From Gammaproteobacteria bacterium (lineage in GTDB: Bacteria; Pseudomonadota; Gammaproteobacteria; Natronospirales; REEB76), in contig DASVOS010000013.1 in assembly GCA_036383255.1 (NCBI GenBank), forward strand, positions 105,178 to 169,177: a DNA stretch of 64,000 nucleotides, written 5' to 3'. Shown here one piece after another: positions 1 through 9,400 of the stretch. Position 1 is the stretch's first letter. Each line of letters starts with the position of its first letter. The position numbers and the translations under genes are program-made. The notes under the pieces are model-generated. The model searched no databases, was not told the DNA's origin, and worked only from the letters and a program-made list of their open reading frames with translations.

Positions 1-273
1 GCATGCTCGACTCCCCGCCGAAGCTGCTCGAGGCAACAACGGCTTGATTTCCCGAGAACGGGATGATGTGATCCAGACAGGGAGACGAATGTCGTGACTG
101 CACGTTCCCTGTGCAAGATTCCCCTTTCCTAGCGCGCGACTATCTAAGCGCTTATTTCGCGATGGTGTCAATCAGGGAAATGTGACGTTCGTCGCATATT
201 GGTGCGACGTAAGACTGTTGGACTTGATGCAGTATTTAGCTAATGCAAACGATGTAAGCGACGTAAGTACCGG
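1..273. other. Non-coding stretch at the window edge
   Basis: I see no convincing gene here. Base composition is less GC-rich than in the flanking coding DNA. A short motif, GCGACGTAAG, occurs twice (near 206 and 257) with no obvious meaning. The region lies downstream of the leftward MBOAT gene, so it may hold that transcript's end, but no clear hairpin plus T-run is visible. A gene reaching in from the left cannot be excluded. Confidence 0.4.
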
Positions 274-1683
274 CTAGAACTGGAAATAGATGAACGCACG
301 TTCGTCGCCGCCGGAGCAGAGGAAGATCGCCACCAGGCAGGCGCCCACGACGGCGGCCTGCAGCGTGGTGCTGAAGTCCGCGAAGCGCTCCTCCAGGCTG
401 ATGTCCCGGTTCTGGAACTGCCATGCCAGCAATAGCGCCATGGCCGCGTAACAGATGAGCAGGCTGCCCGAGTCCACCCCGGGCGCGATGTCGGGACGCC
501 ACAATCCGGCGAACACCGTGCCCGCCGTGTGGGCATCCTTGGCGCGGAATGGTATCCAGGTGAGCGTCACCATGAGGAACGTGAACGCGGTGAACAGCCA
601 GTCCTTGCCGCGCGGCAGCGGCGCGTCCCGTCCGGCTCCGCGCAGCGCCCGTTCCGCCGCGAGGTAGGCACCATGCAGGCCGCCCCACAGCACGAACATC
701 CAGGAGGCGCCGTGCCAAAGGCCGCCGATCAGCATGGTCAGCATCAGGTTGAGGTAGGTGCGCCCCTCGCCGTGGCGATTGCCGCCCAGCGGCACGTAGA
801 GGTAATCCCGCAGCCAGCTGGAGAGGGTGGTGTGCCAGCGCCGCCAGAAGTCCGAGAAGCCGCGCGCGGCGTAGGGATAGCGGAAGTTGTCCGGGAACTC
901 GAAGCCGAAGCAGAGCGCGAGGCCGATGGCGCAGAGCGAGTAGCCGGCGAAGTCGCAGTAGATCTGGCCTGAGAAGCCCAGCACCGCGCCCCAGCTCTCC
1001 AGCGCGCCCATGCCCGGCGTGCCATAGGCCGCGTCCACCACTGGCGCGAACACCGAGTCCGCCAGCACCGTCTTGGTGAAGAGGCCCAGCACCACCAGCG
1101 TGAGCCCCCAGCCGAGCTGGTCGCGGCTCACCGTGCGCGGCACCTTGATCTGCGGGAGCAGCTGCCGGGCGCGGACGATGGGCCCCGCCACCAGGTGCGG
1201 GAAGAAGCTCACGAACAGCGCGTAGTCGAGGAAACCGGCGTCGCCCTCCACCTCGCGGCGGTAGACATCTATCGTGTAAGACAAGGAAGCGAAGGTGTAG
1301 AACGAGATGCCGATGGGCAGCACGATGTCCAGTGCCGGCGGCTGGTAGTCCACGCCCAGCGCGCCGAGCAGCAGGCGCGTGTTGTCCAGCAGGAAACTGC
1401 CGTACTTGAAGAAGCCCAGCAGCGAAAGGTTCGCCACGAGGCTCAGGGTGAGCAGCAGCCGGCGGCGGCGCGGGTCCTCACTCTTCCAGATGAGCCGCGC
1501 CAGCCACCAGTCCAGGGAGGTGGAGAACAGCAGGATCGCAACGTAGGGCGGGTTCCAGGCGGCGTAGAAGACGTAGCTCGCGGCCAGCAGGAGCAGCTTC
1601 TTGCCCCCCCAGCCGGGGATCAGCCGGTGCAGGCCGAATACCACGACGAAGAAGACCAGGAAGGTCAGGGAATTGAAAAGCAT
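274..1683 (-). CDS. MBOAT family O-acyltransferase (AlgI/DltB-like)
   Basis: 469-residue polytopic inner-membrane protein of the membrane-bound O-acyltransferase family, which moves acyl (often acetyl) groups from the cytoplasm onto exported polysaccharides. The hallmark region around RRWHTTLSSWLRDYLYVPLG (residues 281-300) and the conserved WHG histidine (H324, in GGLWHGASW) are present, and the length matches AlgI-type proteins. It starts 19 bases after the valS stop on the same strand and may be read from the valS promoter. No AlgJ/AlgX or SGNH partner and no polysaccharide gene cluster is visible in the window, so the substrate is unknown. Confidence 0.85.
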   Translation of the reverse strand: MLFNSLTFLVFFVVVFGLHRLIPGWGGKKLLLLAASYVFYAAWNPPYVAILLFSTSLDWWLARLIWKSEDPRRRRLLLTLSLVANLSLLGFFKYGSFLLDNTRLLLGALGVDYQPPALDIVLPIGISFYTFASLSYTIDVYRREVEGDAGFLDYALFVSFFPHLVAGPIVRARQLLPQIKVPRTVSRDQLGWGLTLVVLGLFTKTVLADSVFAPVVDAAYGTPGMGALESWGAVLGFSGQIYCDFAGYSLCAIGLALCFGFEFPDNFRYPYAARGFSDFWRRWHTTLSSWLRDYLYVPLGGNRHGEGRTYLNLMLTMLIGGLWHGASWMFVLWGGLHGAYLAAERALRGAGRDAPLPRGKDWLFTAFTFLMVTLTWIPFRAKDAHTAGTVFAGLWRPDIAPGVDSGSLLICYAAMALLLAWQFQNRDISLEERFADFSTTLQAAVVGACLVAIFLCSGGDERAFIYFQF

Positions 1684-1702
1684 TCGGACCCCTCGTCGCG
1701 TG

Positions 1703-4519
1703 TTACAGGGAGGCCAGGCGCTTGAGCTGCTCCTTGAGGCCCTGGACCGCCGTCTCGAACTCCTTCAGGCGCTGGCGTTCCTTCTCCACCACCGCCGGCG
1801 GGGCGTTATCCACGAAATCCGGCTTGCCGAGCTTGGCCTGGCACTTGCCGATCTCGCCTTCCACCCGCGCGATCTCCTTGGCCAGGCGCGCGCGCTCCGC
1901 GTCCATGTCGATCAAGCCGGCCATGGGCACCAGGATCTTCATCTCGCCCAAGAGCGCGGTGGCAGAGGGCGGGGCTTCCCCCGCCAGAAGGCCAATATTC
2001 TCGAGCCGGGCGATGAACGTCAGCAGGGGCTGATATCTCTCTGCGCGCTCGCGATCCGATTTCGAGGCATCCTGCAGCAACACGGGGATCAGCTTGCCCG
2101 GCGCGATGTCCATCTCGGCGCGGATGCGGCGCAGTCCCAGGACGAACTCCTGTATCCAACGCAGCTCCTGCTCGGCCGTCTCGTCGCGCTTGAAGTCGGA
2201 GGGCTTCGGGTAGGGCTGGATCATGACGCTGGCGCCCGACTTGCCCGCCAGCGGGCCGAGCTTCTGCCAGATCTCTTCCGTGATGAAAGGGGTGATGGGA
2301 TGGAGGGCGCGCAGCAGCGCCTCCAGTACCGTCACCAGGGTGCGGCGGGTGCCGCGCTGGCGGGCGGCACTGACGCCCTCGCCCTGCAGCGCGGGCTTGG
2401 ACAGCTCCAGGTACCAGTCGCAGAACTCGTTCCAGGTGAACTCGTAGAGCGCCTGCGCCGCGAGGTCGAAGCGGTAGCCGGCGAACTCTTTCTCGACGAC
2501 GCTCAGGGTCTGCGACAGGCGCGACTGGATCCAGCGGTCCGCCAGGGAGAACTCCAGCTCGCCGGACATGCCGTTGTCTTGCCCTTCGGTGTTCATCAGC
2601 ACGTAGCGGAAGGCATTCCACAGCTTGTTGCAGAAGTTCTTGTAGCCTTCGCAGCGCTTCAGGTCGAAGTTGATGGTGCGGCTGTAGGTGGCCAGCGCCG
2701 CGAAGGTGAAGCGCAACGCGTCGGCGCCCACCGCCGGGATGCCCTGGGGGTAGTCCTTGCGCACGCGCTTCTCCACCTTCTCCCGCACCTGCGGGATCAG
2801 CAGCGCGGCGGTGGACTTCTGCACCAGCGCTTCGAGGCCGATGCCGTCGATGAGGTCCAGGGGGTCGATGGTGTTGCCCTTGGACTTGGACATCTTCTGG
2901 CCCTCGGCGTCGCGCACGATGGCGTTGATGTACACCTCGTGGAACGGCACGCGGCCGGTGAAGTACTGGGTCGCCATCACCATGCGCGCCACCCAGAAGA
3001 AGATGATGTCGAAGCCGGTGATCAGCACCGAGGAGGGCAGGAAGGCGTTGAACCGTTCCCACTCCTTGGCGCGTTCCGGCGTGTCGCCGGGCCAGCCCAG
3101 GGTGGAGAAGGGCCACAGCGCGGAACTGAACCAGGTGTCCAGCACGTCCTCGTCCTGGCGCAGCTCGCCCACGGGCTTGATGGGGGAGTGCTTGAGCGCG
3201 TCCGCCTCATCCTCGCCCACGAAGATGTTGCCCGCCTCGTCGAACCATGCCGGGATCTGGTGTCCCCACCAGAGCTGGCGGCTCACGCACCAGTCCTGGA
3301 TGTTCTCCAGCCACTGCACGTAGGTGGTGCTCCAGTTCTCCGGCGTGAACTTGATGGCGCCGCCGCGCACCGCCGCGAGGGCGGGCTCGGTGATGGCACG
3401 CTTGCCGCCGGGCCGGCCGTCCGGCTGGGTGTCACGGGTGAGGTCCAGGAACCACTGGTCCGTGAGCATGGGCTCGATGACCGCGTCGGAGCGCTGGCTG
3501 ACCGGCACCATCAGCTTGTGCTTCTTGGTCTCGACCAGCAGGCCCGCGGCTTCCAGGTCCGCCACGATCTTCTTGCGTGCGGCGAAGCGGTCCAGGTCGC
3601 GGTACTGCGCCGGCGCGTTCTCGTTCACCTTCGCGTCGAGCGTGAAGATGCCGATGACGGGCAGGTTATGGCGCTGGCCCAGCTTCTGGTCGTTGAAGTC
3701 GTGGGCCGGGGTGATCTTCACGCAGCCGGTGCCGAATTCCTTGTCCACGTATTCGTCGGCGATCACCGGGATCAGCCGGTCCGTGAGCGGCAGCCTGAGC
3801 TGCTTGCCGATCATGTCCTTGTAGCGCTCGTCGTCCGGATGCACCGCCACCGCCACGTCGCCCAGCATGGTCTCGGGACGGGTGGTGGCGACGGTCAGGT
3901 CCTTGCCGCCTGCGGCGGCGGGATAGCGGATCAGCCACAGGCTGCCGTCCTTCTCCTCGTTGTTCACCTCGAGGTCGGAGACGGCGGTCTGCAGCACCGG
4001 ATCCCAGTGCACCAGGCGCTTGCCCCGGTAGAGCAGGCCGTCCCGGTACCACTGCACGAACACCCGGCGCACCGCGGCGGAGAGGCCCGGGTCCATGGTG
4101 AAGCGCTCTCGGGTCCAGTCCACCGAGGCGCCCAGGCGGCGCATCTGGCGGGTGATGGTGGAACCGGACTCCTCCTTCCACTCCCAGACCTTGGCCACGA
4201 AGGCCTCGCGTCCCAGGTCATGGCGGGTCTTGCCGGCGGCGGCCAGCTGGTTCTCGACGATCTTCTGGGTGGCGATGCCGGCGTGGTCGGTGCCGCCCTG
4301 CCACAGCACCCGCCGCCCGTGCATGCGGTGGTAGCGGGTGAGGGCGTCCATGAGGGTCTGCTGGAAGGCATGGCCCATGTGCAGCGTGCCGGTGACGTTC
4401 GGCGGCGGCAGCAGGATGCAGTAGGGTTCGCCTTGGTCCGCGGGCGCGAACCAGCCGTGGCGCTCCCAGGTCTCGTACCAGCGGCCTTCCATGCCGCGGG
4501 GTTCGTAGGCTTTATCCAT
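1703..4519 (-). CDS. valS: Valine--tRNA ligase
   Basis: Class I aminoacyl-tRNA synthetase that charges tRNA-Val with valine in the cytoplasm. The 938-residue length is normal for bacterial ValRS. The HIGH-type motif is [11 protein letters not shown] (residues 40-50), the KMSKS loop is at residues 542-546, the central part fits the CP1 editing domain, and the C-terminal ~70 residues form the expected charged coiled-coil arm ([20 protein letters not shown]...). It lies downstream of holC and a small gene, the order common in Gammaproteobacteria. A promoter-like sequence lies about 50 bases upstream of the ATG. Confidence 0.97.
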   Translation of the reverse strand: MDKAYEPRGMEGRWYETWERHGWFAPADQGEPYCILLPPPNVTGTLHMGHAFQQTLMDALTRYHRMHGRRVLWQGGTDHAGIATQKIVENQLAAAGKTRHDLGREAFVAKVWEWKEESGSTITRQMRRLGASVDWTRERFTMDPGLSAAVRRVFVQWYRDGLLYRGKRLVHWDPVLQTAVSDLEVNNEEKDGSLWLIRYPAAAGGKDLTVATTRPETMLGDVAVAVHPDDERYKDMIGKQLRLPLTDRLIPVIADEYVDKEFGTGCVKITPAHDFNDQKLGQRHNLPVIGIFTLDAKVNENAPAQYRDLDRFAARKKIVADLEAAGLLVETKKHKLMVPVSQRSDAVIEPMLTDQWFLDLTRDTQPDGRPGGKRAITEPALAAVRGGAIKFTPENWSTTYVQWLENIQDWCVSRQLWWGHQIPAWFDEAGNIFVGEDEADALKHSPIKPVGELRQDEDVLDTWFSSALWPFSTLGWPGDTPERAKEWERFNAFLPSSVLITGFDIIFFWVARMVMATQYFTGRVPFHEVYINAIVRDAEGQKMSKSKGNTIDPLDLIDGIGLEALVQKSTAALLIPQVREKVEKRVRKDYPQGIPAVGADALRFTFAALATYSRTINFDLKRCEGYKNFCNKLWNAFRYVLMNTEGQDNGMSGELEFSLADRWIQSRLSQTLSVVEKEFAGYRFDLAAQALYEFTWNEFCDWYLELSKPALQGEGVSAARQRGTRRTLVTVLEALLRALHPITPFITEEIWQKLGPLAGKSGASVMIQPYPKPSDFKRDETAEQELRWIQEFVLGLRRIRAEMDIAPGKLIPVLLQDASKSDRERAERYQPLLTFIARLENIGLLAGEAPPSATALLGEMKILVPMAGLIDMDAERARLAKEIARVEGEIGKCQAKLGKPDFVDNAPPAVVEKERQRLKEFETAVQGLKEQLKRLASL

Positions 4520-4568
4520 GGTCCGGGAGGCTTTTTCTGCTGCGCCGCGGGGCGCGGCATGAGGCGGG

Positions 4569-4597
4569 ATTATATCAGCGGTGTGCTGCAGCCTAAG
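4569..4597 (-). promoter_or_regulatory. Candidate sigma-70 promoter of valS
   Basis: On the minus strand an extended -10, TGATATAAT (perfect TATAAT at 4574-4569), is preceded by 17 bases and a weak -35, CTTAGG (4597-4592). The TG one base before the hexamer can compensate for the weak -35. It points at valS, whose ATG is at 4519. Confidence 0.6.
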
Positions 4598-4632
4598 TGG
4601 AGGGCGGGGGACCGGCGCAGGGAGGCGCCGGT

Positions 4633-4663
4633 GTTTTCCCCTCAGCTTCGCTGAGGGGAAAAC
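4633..4663. repeat. Strong perfect hairpin, GTTTTCCC...GGGAAAAC arms
   Basis: A perfect 14-bp stem (GTTTTCCCCTCAGC and its complement) encloses a 3-base loop (TTC). It lies between the small gene at 4698 and the valS promoter. No T-run follows on either strand, so it is not a classical terminator. The outer eight pairs are identical to those of the long hairpin in the tRNA-Leu array at 31158-31196. Confidence 0.6.
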
Positions 4664-4668
4664 AGAGG

Positions 4669-4690
4669 AAAAGGCCAGGATGGCCTTTTT
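4669..4690. terminator. Small bidirectional terminator-like hairpin
   Basis: A stem AAGGCCA/TGGCCTT with a GGA loop is flanked by A and T runs, so it could terminate in either direction. It sits just after the stop of the leftward small gene (ends 4698) and may separate the pepA-holC transcript from valS, which has its own promoter. Confidence 0.5.
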
Positions 4691-4697
4691 CGATAGA

Positions 4698-5009
4698 TCA
4701 TTCTTTTCCGTTCTCGCGCAGAGCTTCCTCGACGATGCCGGGGATCTCCTCCCGGAGCTTCTCCCACACCTTGTTCACGAGGGTGGCGTGGATCTCGGCG
4801 GAGGCGTCGCGCAGCAGCCGGTCCGTGAGCGCGGCGATGCGCTCCGTCAGCACCTCGGATAGCAGGTCCTGGGGGATGGTGAGCACTTCCGGGGTGGAGG
4901 CGGGGACGGCAGCGGGCGCAGGTGCTGCGGCCGGCTCTTCGTCCACGATGTCCGTGAGCACCGGGATGTCCAGGCTGGGCGTGATGCGGGGCTTGCGCGG
5001 GTCTGCCAT
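4698..5009 (-). CDS. Small hypothetical protein encoded after holC
   Basis: 103 residues. The N-terminal third is Pro/Ala-rich and low in complexity ([16 protein letters not shown]). The C-terminal two thirds are predicted helical and amphipathic ([20 protein letters not shown], then a [16 protein letters not shown] segment). The start ATG lies immediately after the holC stop, so the two are almost certainly co-translated. Small genes at this spot between holC and valS are seen in other proteobacteria. I do not recognise a characterised family. A role in the chi-subunit context is only a positional guess. Confidence 0.7.
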   Translation of the reverse strand: MADPRKPRITPSLDIPVLTDIVDEEPAAAPAPAAVPASTPEVLTIPQDLLSEVLTERIAALTDRLLRDASAEIHATLVNKVWEKLREEIPGIVEEALRENGKE

Positions 5010-5010
5010 G

Positions 5011-5430
5011 TCAGAGCTTGTGGGTCTCGAGGGGGTAACCCCGGTCCTTATAGAAGCGGAAGCGCTCGCGCCCTTCCATCTTGCGGGTCTCGTCCCCGTC
5101 CACCACTTCCGCCACCCGCTCGAAGCGGGCGAAGAAGCCCGGCACCTCGGCGCCGAGGTTGATGAGCAGGTGGAAGCCGTCGGCGGGTTCGGCGCCGTGG
5201 CCGATGTGCACCGGCACCTCCGGTTCCGCGCCCGCGAGGCAATGGGGCAGGAAGCTGCGGTCGTGGTACGTCCACATCAGGTCGTCCAGTTCCCGGGCGG
5301 TGCTCTCGTCGGGCGCCTGCACGAAGACCTTGTGGCCCATGCCCACCACCTTGTCCGCCAGCTTGCAGGCGAACATCAGGCGCCCGCGCGGACCGTCACT
5401 CTCCAATATATAGAAGTCGACCTGGGTCAC
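5011..5430 (-). CDS. holC: DNA polymerase III chi subunit
   Basis: 139-residue clamp-loader accessory subunit that links the polymerase III holoenzyme to single-strand binding protein. It opens with the typical strand VDFYILE and has the family pattern ACKLADKVVGMGHKVFV followed by LDDLMWTYHDRSFLPH and HIGHGAEPADGFHLLINL. The start is GTG at 5430: GTGA overlaps the pepA stop by four bases, indicating translational coupling. A longer reading upstream would run through pepA and is not believable. The order pepA-holC-valS is a classic gammaproteobacterial arrangement. Confidence 0.93.
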   Translation of the reverse strand: MTQVDFYILESDGPRGRLMFACKLADKVVGMGHKVFVQAPDESTARELDDLMWTYHDRSFLPHCLAGAEPEVPVHIGHGAEPADGFHLLINLGAEVPGFFARFERVAEVVDGDETRKMEGRERFRFYKDRGYPLETHKL

Positions 5431-6911
5431 GCCTGGTCCAGGAGGTGCTGCACCAGCAGCGGCACCGGCCGGCCGCTCGCGCCCTTCTCGCCGCCGCCCT
5501 TCCAGGCGGTACCGGCCACGTCCAGGTGCGCCCAGGCTAGGTTCTTGGTGAAGCGCGACAGGAAGCAGGCGGCGGTGATGGCGCCCGCCTCGCGGCCGCC
5601 GATGTTGGCGAAGTCCGCGAAGTTGCTCTTCAGGCTGTCCTGGTAGTCCTCGTACAGCGGCAGCTGCCAGGCACGGTCCTCGGCTTTCTCGCCGGCGGCC
5701 TTGAGGCCCTGCACCAGGCGCTCGTTGTTGCCGAGCAGGCCCGAGACCACGTTGCCGAGCGCGATCACGCAGGCGCCGGTGAGCGTGGCGATGTCCACCA
5801 CCGTCGCGGGCTTGAAGCGCTCTGCGTAGGTGAGCGCCTCGCACAGGATCAGGCGGCCCTCGGCGTCGGTGTTCAGGATCTCCACCGTCTGGCCCGACAT
5901 GGTGCTGACGATGTCACCCGGGCGCGCGGCGTTGCCGCCCGGCATGTTCTCGGCGCTGGGCACGATGCCCACCACGTTCATCTTGAGGCCCATCGTCATC
6001 ACCGCCTTGAGCGCGCCGAACACGCTGGCGGCGCCGCACATGTCGAACTTCATCTCGTCCATGGACTGGGCCGGTTTGATGGAGATGCCGCCGGTGTCGA
6101 AGGTGATGCCCTTGCCGACGAGCACGTGCGGCTTCTGCCCCTTCGGTCCGCCCTGGTATTCCATCACGATCATCTTCGGCGCCTGGTGGCTGCCGCTGGC
6201 GACCGCCAGCAGCGCGCCCATGCCGAGCTTCTTCATCTGCGCCGCCTCCAGCACCGTCACCTTGAGCTTGCTGCCCTTGGCGAGCCGGCGCGCCTCCTCG
6301 GCGAGGTAGGAGGGGGTGCACACGTTGGGCGGCAGGTTGCCCAGGTTCTTGGTGAGCGCCACGCCGGTGGCGATCGCGCTGCCCGCCCGCAGCCCCTCCT
6401 CGGCGGCCTTGCCGTGGTCGCGGCCCACCAGTAGCGTCAGCTTGTGCAGCGTGGGACGCGGCTTGTCCTTGCCGTGGCCCTTGAACTGGTCGAAACGGTA
6501 GCCCGCCTCCTCGGCGGCTTCCACCGCGTGGCGCACCAGCCAGTAGGCGTCCGCATCCTTGATCTCCAGCAGCGGGAGAGTGCTCACCGCTTCCTTCACG
6601 CCCGCTTCGCCGAGCGTGCGCACCGCCTTCATCGTCGCCTTGCGGTAGGCGCGCAGGCCGAAGTCCTTCTCCTTGCCCAGGCCCACCAGCAGCACCCGTT
6701 CCGCAGCAGCCTTAGGCACGTCGAACAGGAGCTGCACCTGGCCGGCGCGGCCCTCGATCGCGCCGCTCTTGGCGACCTTGGTCAGGTAACCGTGGCTCGC
6801 CTGGTCCAATGCGTGCGCCGCGGACGGCAGCTTGCCACCCTCGAACAGGCCGACCACGAGGCAGGGCGTGGCCAGGGATTCGGCGGCCGCGGACTTCAGG
6901 GAAAATTGCAT
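5427..6911 (-). CDS. pepA: Leucyl aminopeptidase (M17)
   Basis: 494-residue cytosolic dinuclear-metal aminopeptidase. The M17 signature NTDAEGRL is at residues 347-354, and the VGKGITFDTGGISIKP segment carries the catalytic lysine and metal-binding aspartate. In E. coli PepA is also a DNA-binding factor (XerCD recombination and car regulation); whether that applies here cannot be seen. It is first in the leftward pepA-holC operon and divergent from lptF, with a 140-base shared upstream region. Confidence 0.96.
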   Translation of the reverse strand: MQFSLKSAAAESLATPCLVVGLFEGGKLPSAAHALDQASHGYLTKVAKSGAIEGRAGQVQLLFDVPKAAAERVLLVGLGKEKDFGLRAYRKATMKAVRTLGEAGVKEAVSTLPLLEIKDADAYWLVRHAVEAAEEAGYRFDQFKGHGKDKPRPTLHKLTLLVGRDHGKAAEEGLRAGSAIATGVALTKNLGNLPPNVCTPSYLAEEARRLAKGSKLKVTVLEAAQMKKLGMGALLAVASGSHQAPKMIVMEYQGGPKGQKPHVLVGKGITFDTGGISIKPAQSMDEMKFDMCGAASVFGALKAVMTMGLKMNVVGIVPSAENMPGGNAARPGDIVSTMSGQTVEILNTDAEGRLILCEALTYAERFKPATVVDIATLTGACVIALGNVVSGLLGNNERLVQGLKAAGEKAEDRAWQLPLYEDYQDSLKSNFADFANIGGREAGAITAACFLSRFTKNLAWAHLDVAGTAWKGGGEKGASGRPVPLLVQHLLDQA

Positions 6912-7051
6912 GCATGTCTCCGGTGGAGGGTTCGGGTACGCAGTGCCCCTGGCGTATCATGGACGCCTGCGGCCGCGGTCCCGGCGATCGGTTTTGTGGC
7001 CGCCATTCTAACCCAAGGCCCGCGCCACGCGATGAGACACCCGAGCGACGC

Positions 7052-8155
7052 ATGATACGCATCGTGGACCGCTATCTCGCCAAGGAGACGGTGCTCACCA
7101 TCGGCGCCGTCACCGGCGTGCTCATGCTGATCCTCCTCAGCAACCGCTTCGCCAGCCTCTTGGGCGATGCGGCCGCCGGGCGCCTGCCGCGCGAGACCGT
7201 GTTCACCCTGCTCGGGCTCGCCTCCATCAAGTTCTTCATCGTGGTGGTGCCGGTCGCGACCTTCCTCGCCATCATGCTGGCCCTGGGCAGGCTTTACCGC
7301 GACAGCGAGATGACCACCTTCATGGCCTGCGGCGTGGGGCCGGCGCAGGTCTACCGGCCGCTGCTGGTCATCGCCCTGGTGCTGGGCTCGGCCATGGCGG
7401 CGCTGTCGCTGCAGGTCTCGCCCTGGGCCGAGCGCATGACCCACATCGTCAACAGCGCCGGCGAGCACGACGCGCAGGTCGGCAGCTTCGAGTCGGGCCG
7501 CTTCAAGGTGGACGACGACGGCCATGGCGCGCTCTATGCCGAGCACGTGAGCAAGGACGGCAAGGACCTCGGCAAGGTGTTCATGCAGGGCCCGAGCGGC
7601 GACCTCATGGCGGTGGTGATCGCCGAGCAGGGCCATCGCCAGGGCAACCCGGACGTGGCCGGCGGCGGCATGCTGGTCCTCAAGGACGGTTGGCGCTACG
7701 AGGGCACGCCCGGCAAGGCCGACTACCGCATCGTGCGCTACGCCGAGCACGGCATCGTCATCGATCCGCCCAAGCCCGAGAGCGGCCTCGACTCCTACGA
7801 TGCCTATCCCACCGGCGAGCTGCTGAAGCTGCACGACCTCGCCGCCGCCTCCGAACTGCAATGGCGCCTCTCGGTGCCGATCTCGGTGGTGCTGCTGACG
7901 CTGCTGGCGGTGCCGCTGGCGCGCACCTCGCCGCGCCAGGGCCGCTACGGCAAGCTGCTCATCGCGGTGCTGGTCTACGTCATCTACTACAACCTCGGCA
8001 TCCTCGGCCGCGTCTGGCTGCAGAAGGGCGTGACGCCCGCCGCGCTGGGCCTGTGGTGGGTGGACGGCATCTATCTCGCGGTGGTGGGGCTGCTGCTCCT
8101 GCAGCAGTACGGCACCCGTGGGCTGTTCGCCGCCAACTGGAGGCCGCGCGCGTGA
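7052..8155 (+). CDS. lptF: LPS export ABC transporter permease LptF
   Basis: 367-residue inner-membrane permease. With LptG it forms the membrane part of the LptB2FG transporter that extracts lipopolysaccharide from the inner membrane. The N-terminal pattern MIRIVDRYLAKETVLTIGAV is typical. There are transmembrane segments at both ends with a periplasmic beta-jellyroll between. The ATG at 7052 is preferred over upstream in-frame codons because it matches the family N-terminus. The stop overlaps the lptG GTG (GTGA). It is divergent from pepA, the standard position for lptFG. Confidence 0.94.
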   Translation: MIRIVDRYLAKETVLTIGAVTGVLMLILLSNRFASLLGDAAAGRLPRETVFTLLGLASIKFFIVVVPVATFLAIMLALGRLYRDSEMTTFMACGVGPAQVYRPLLVIALVLGSAMAALSLQVSPWAERMTHIVNSAGEHDAQVGSFESGRFKVDDDGHGALYAEHVSKDGKDLGKVFMQGPSGDLMAVVIAEQGHRQGNPDVAGGGMLVLKDGWRYEGTPGKADYRIVRYAEHGIVIDPPKPESGLDSYDAYPTGELLKLHDLAAASELQWRLSVPISVVLLTLLAVPLARTSPRQGRYGKLLIAVLVYVIYYNLGILGRVWLQKGVTPAALGLWWVDGIYLAVVGLLLLQQYGTRGLFAANWRPRA

Positions 8156-9213
8156 AGCGGATGGACCTCTACCTGGCGAAGGCGGTCATCGTCAACGTGC
8201 TGCTGGTGCTGCTGGTGCTCACCGCGCTCGCCAGCGTGATCACCTTCGTCAGCGAGATCCGCAGCCTGAGCGGCAGCTACACCCTGCTGGAGGCGGCGCG
8301 CTACACGCTCTACAAGGTGCCGGGTGGCATGTACAACATGTTCACCATCGCGGTGCTGCTCGGTGCGTTGCTGGGCCTCGGCGAACTCGCCGGCCACAAC
8401 GAGCTCACGGTCATGCGCGTGGCGGGCGTCTCGGTGGCGCGGCTCGGCCTGTCCGCCCTGCTCGGCGGCTTGGTGCTGGCGGCTTGCTGCGTGCTCATCG
8501 GCGAGCTGGTGGTGCCTGGGAGCGAGCAGCAGGCAGAGGACCGGCGCGCCGAGCTCGTCAACGCCCGCACCAACGCGCTCGGCACCGGCGGCATATGGGC
8601 GAAGGATGGCTCGAGCTTCGTCAACGTGCGCTCCATGACCAACCGCGACCTGGCGCGCGGCATCTATATCTATGACGTCAGCCCGGATCGCCAGCTCACC
8701 GGCGCCACCTTCGCTAACGCCGCGGAGTTCGGCCGGCTCCCGCCGGAACTGCACGGCGTGCGCGGCACCCAGATGAGCGTGGACGGCTCCAGCACTTTCC
8801 GGGTCCCCGACCGCGAGTGGCAGACCTCCCTCAATCCCAACATCATCAGCCTGTTCACGATGGACTCCACCACCTTGTCCGCCGCCGGGCTCTATTACTA
8901 CATCGGCTACCTGCGCGCGAACCACCTGGACGAGCGGCGCTACGTGGCGGAGTTCTGGGGACACCTTGCCAAGCCCGTATCGCTGCTGCTGATGCTGATC
9001 CTCTCGCTGCCCTTCGTGTTCGGGCCGCTGCGTTCCGCCAGCACCGGTCAGCGGCTGCTGGTGGGCATGCTCATCGGCATCGGCTTCTACGTGGCGAACA
9101 GCATGTTCATGCAGAGCGGCGTGGTGTTCGGCATCAACCCGGTGCTCACGGCCTGGCTGCCGACGCTCCTATTGGGAGCAGTCAGCTTCCTTGCCCTCAG
9201 ACGCATCAAGTAG
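8152..9213 (+). CDS. lptG: LPS export ABC transporter permease LptG
   Basis: 353-residue partner of LptF. It begins MDLYLAKAVIVNVLLVLLVL after the first codons, as is usual for LptG, and ends with three or four membrane helices (LLLMLILSLPFVFGPLRSAS...). The GTG at 8152 overlaps the lptF stop, giving a coupled two-gene operon; the ATG at 8161 is an alternative start. The LptB ATPase and periplasmic LptA/LptC are not in the window. A dispersed hairpin element begins at the last base of its stop codon. Confidence 0.94.
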   Translation: MKRMDLYLAKAVIVNVLLVLLVLTALASVITFVSEIRSLSGSYTLLEAARYTLYKVPGGMYNMFTIAVLLGALLGLGELAGHNELTVMRVAGVSVARLGLSALLGGLVLAACCVLIGELVVPGSEQQAEDRRAELVNARTNALGTGGIWAKDGSSFVNVRSMTNRDLARGIYIYDVSPDRQLTGATFANAAEFGRLPPELHGVRGTQMSVDGSSTFRVPDREWQTSLNPNIISLFTMDSTTLSAAGLYYYIGYLRANHLDERRYVAEFWGHLAKPVSLLLMLILSLPFVFGPLRSASTGQRLLVGMLIGIGFYVANSMFMQSGVVFGINPVLTAWLPTLLLGAVSFLALRRIK

Positions 9214-9394
9214 CCAAAAGCTGCTGCGCCCCGCATAGCTTCGTCTGTAGCAGGGATGCGTATGTGCCGGGGAGCACAGGGATGTGCGGGAGCGGCGAGC
9301 GCTTCGGACTCGCGGTCGGTCATGCACATCAGAGTGCACTCCCTCCCGCTCGCCTCGCGCGCCTCGCTCTGCTTTGGCTCGCGACGCTTTTGGC
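9213..9394 (+). repeat. Dispersed hairpin element, copy a (with insert)
   Basis: This is one of six copies in the window. The outer arms GCCAAAAGC/GCTTTTGGC are perfect complements. The inner core TCGGTCATGCACATCAGAG plus TGCACTCCC and GCTCGCCTCGCGCGCCT is shared with the other copies. This copy is longer (about 180 bp) because of roughly 60 extra bases in the left half (about 9232-9297). It begins on the last base of the lptG stop and lies between convergent lptG and the RDD gene. Confidence 0.75.
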
Positions 9395-9400
9395 GTGGTT

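Noticed and set aside
1601..4654. Very long open frame opposite valS
   Set aside because: It mirrors the codons of valS (His/Leu/Ala/Val-rich antisense pattern) and has no recognisable domains; valS on the other strand is certain.
9213..9394. Short protein beginning MHIRVHSL encoded in the dispersed element
   Set aside because: The core contains an ATG and short open frame in several copies, but the frame length and downstream residues are not kept, while pairing of the arms is. The element is better explained by structure.
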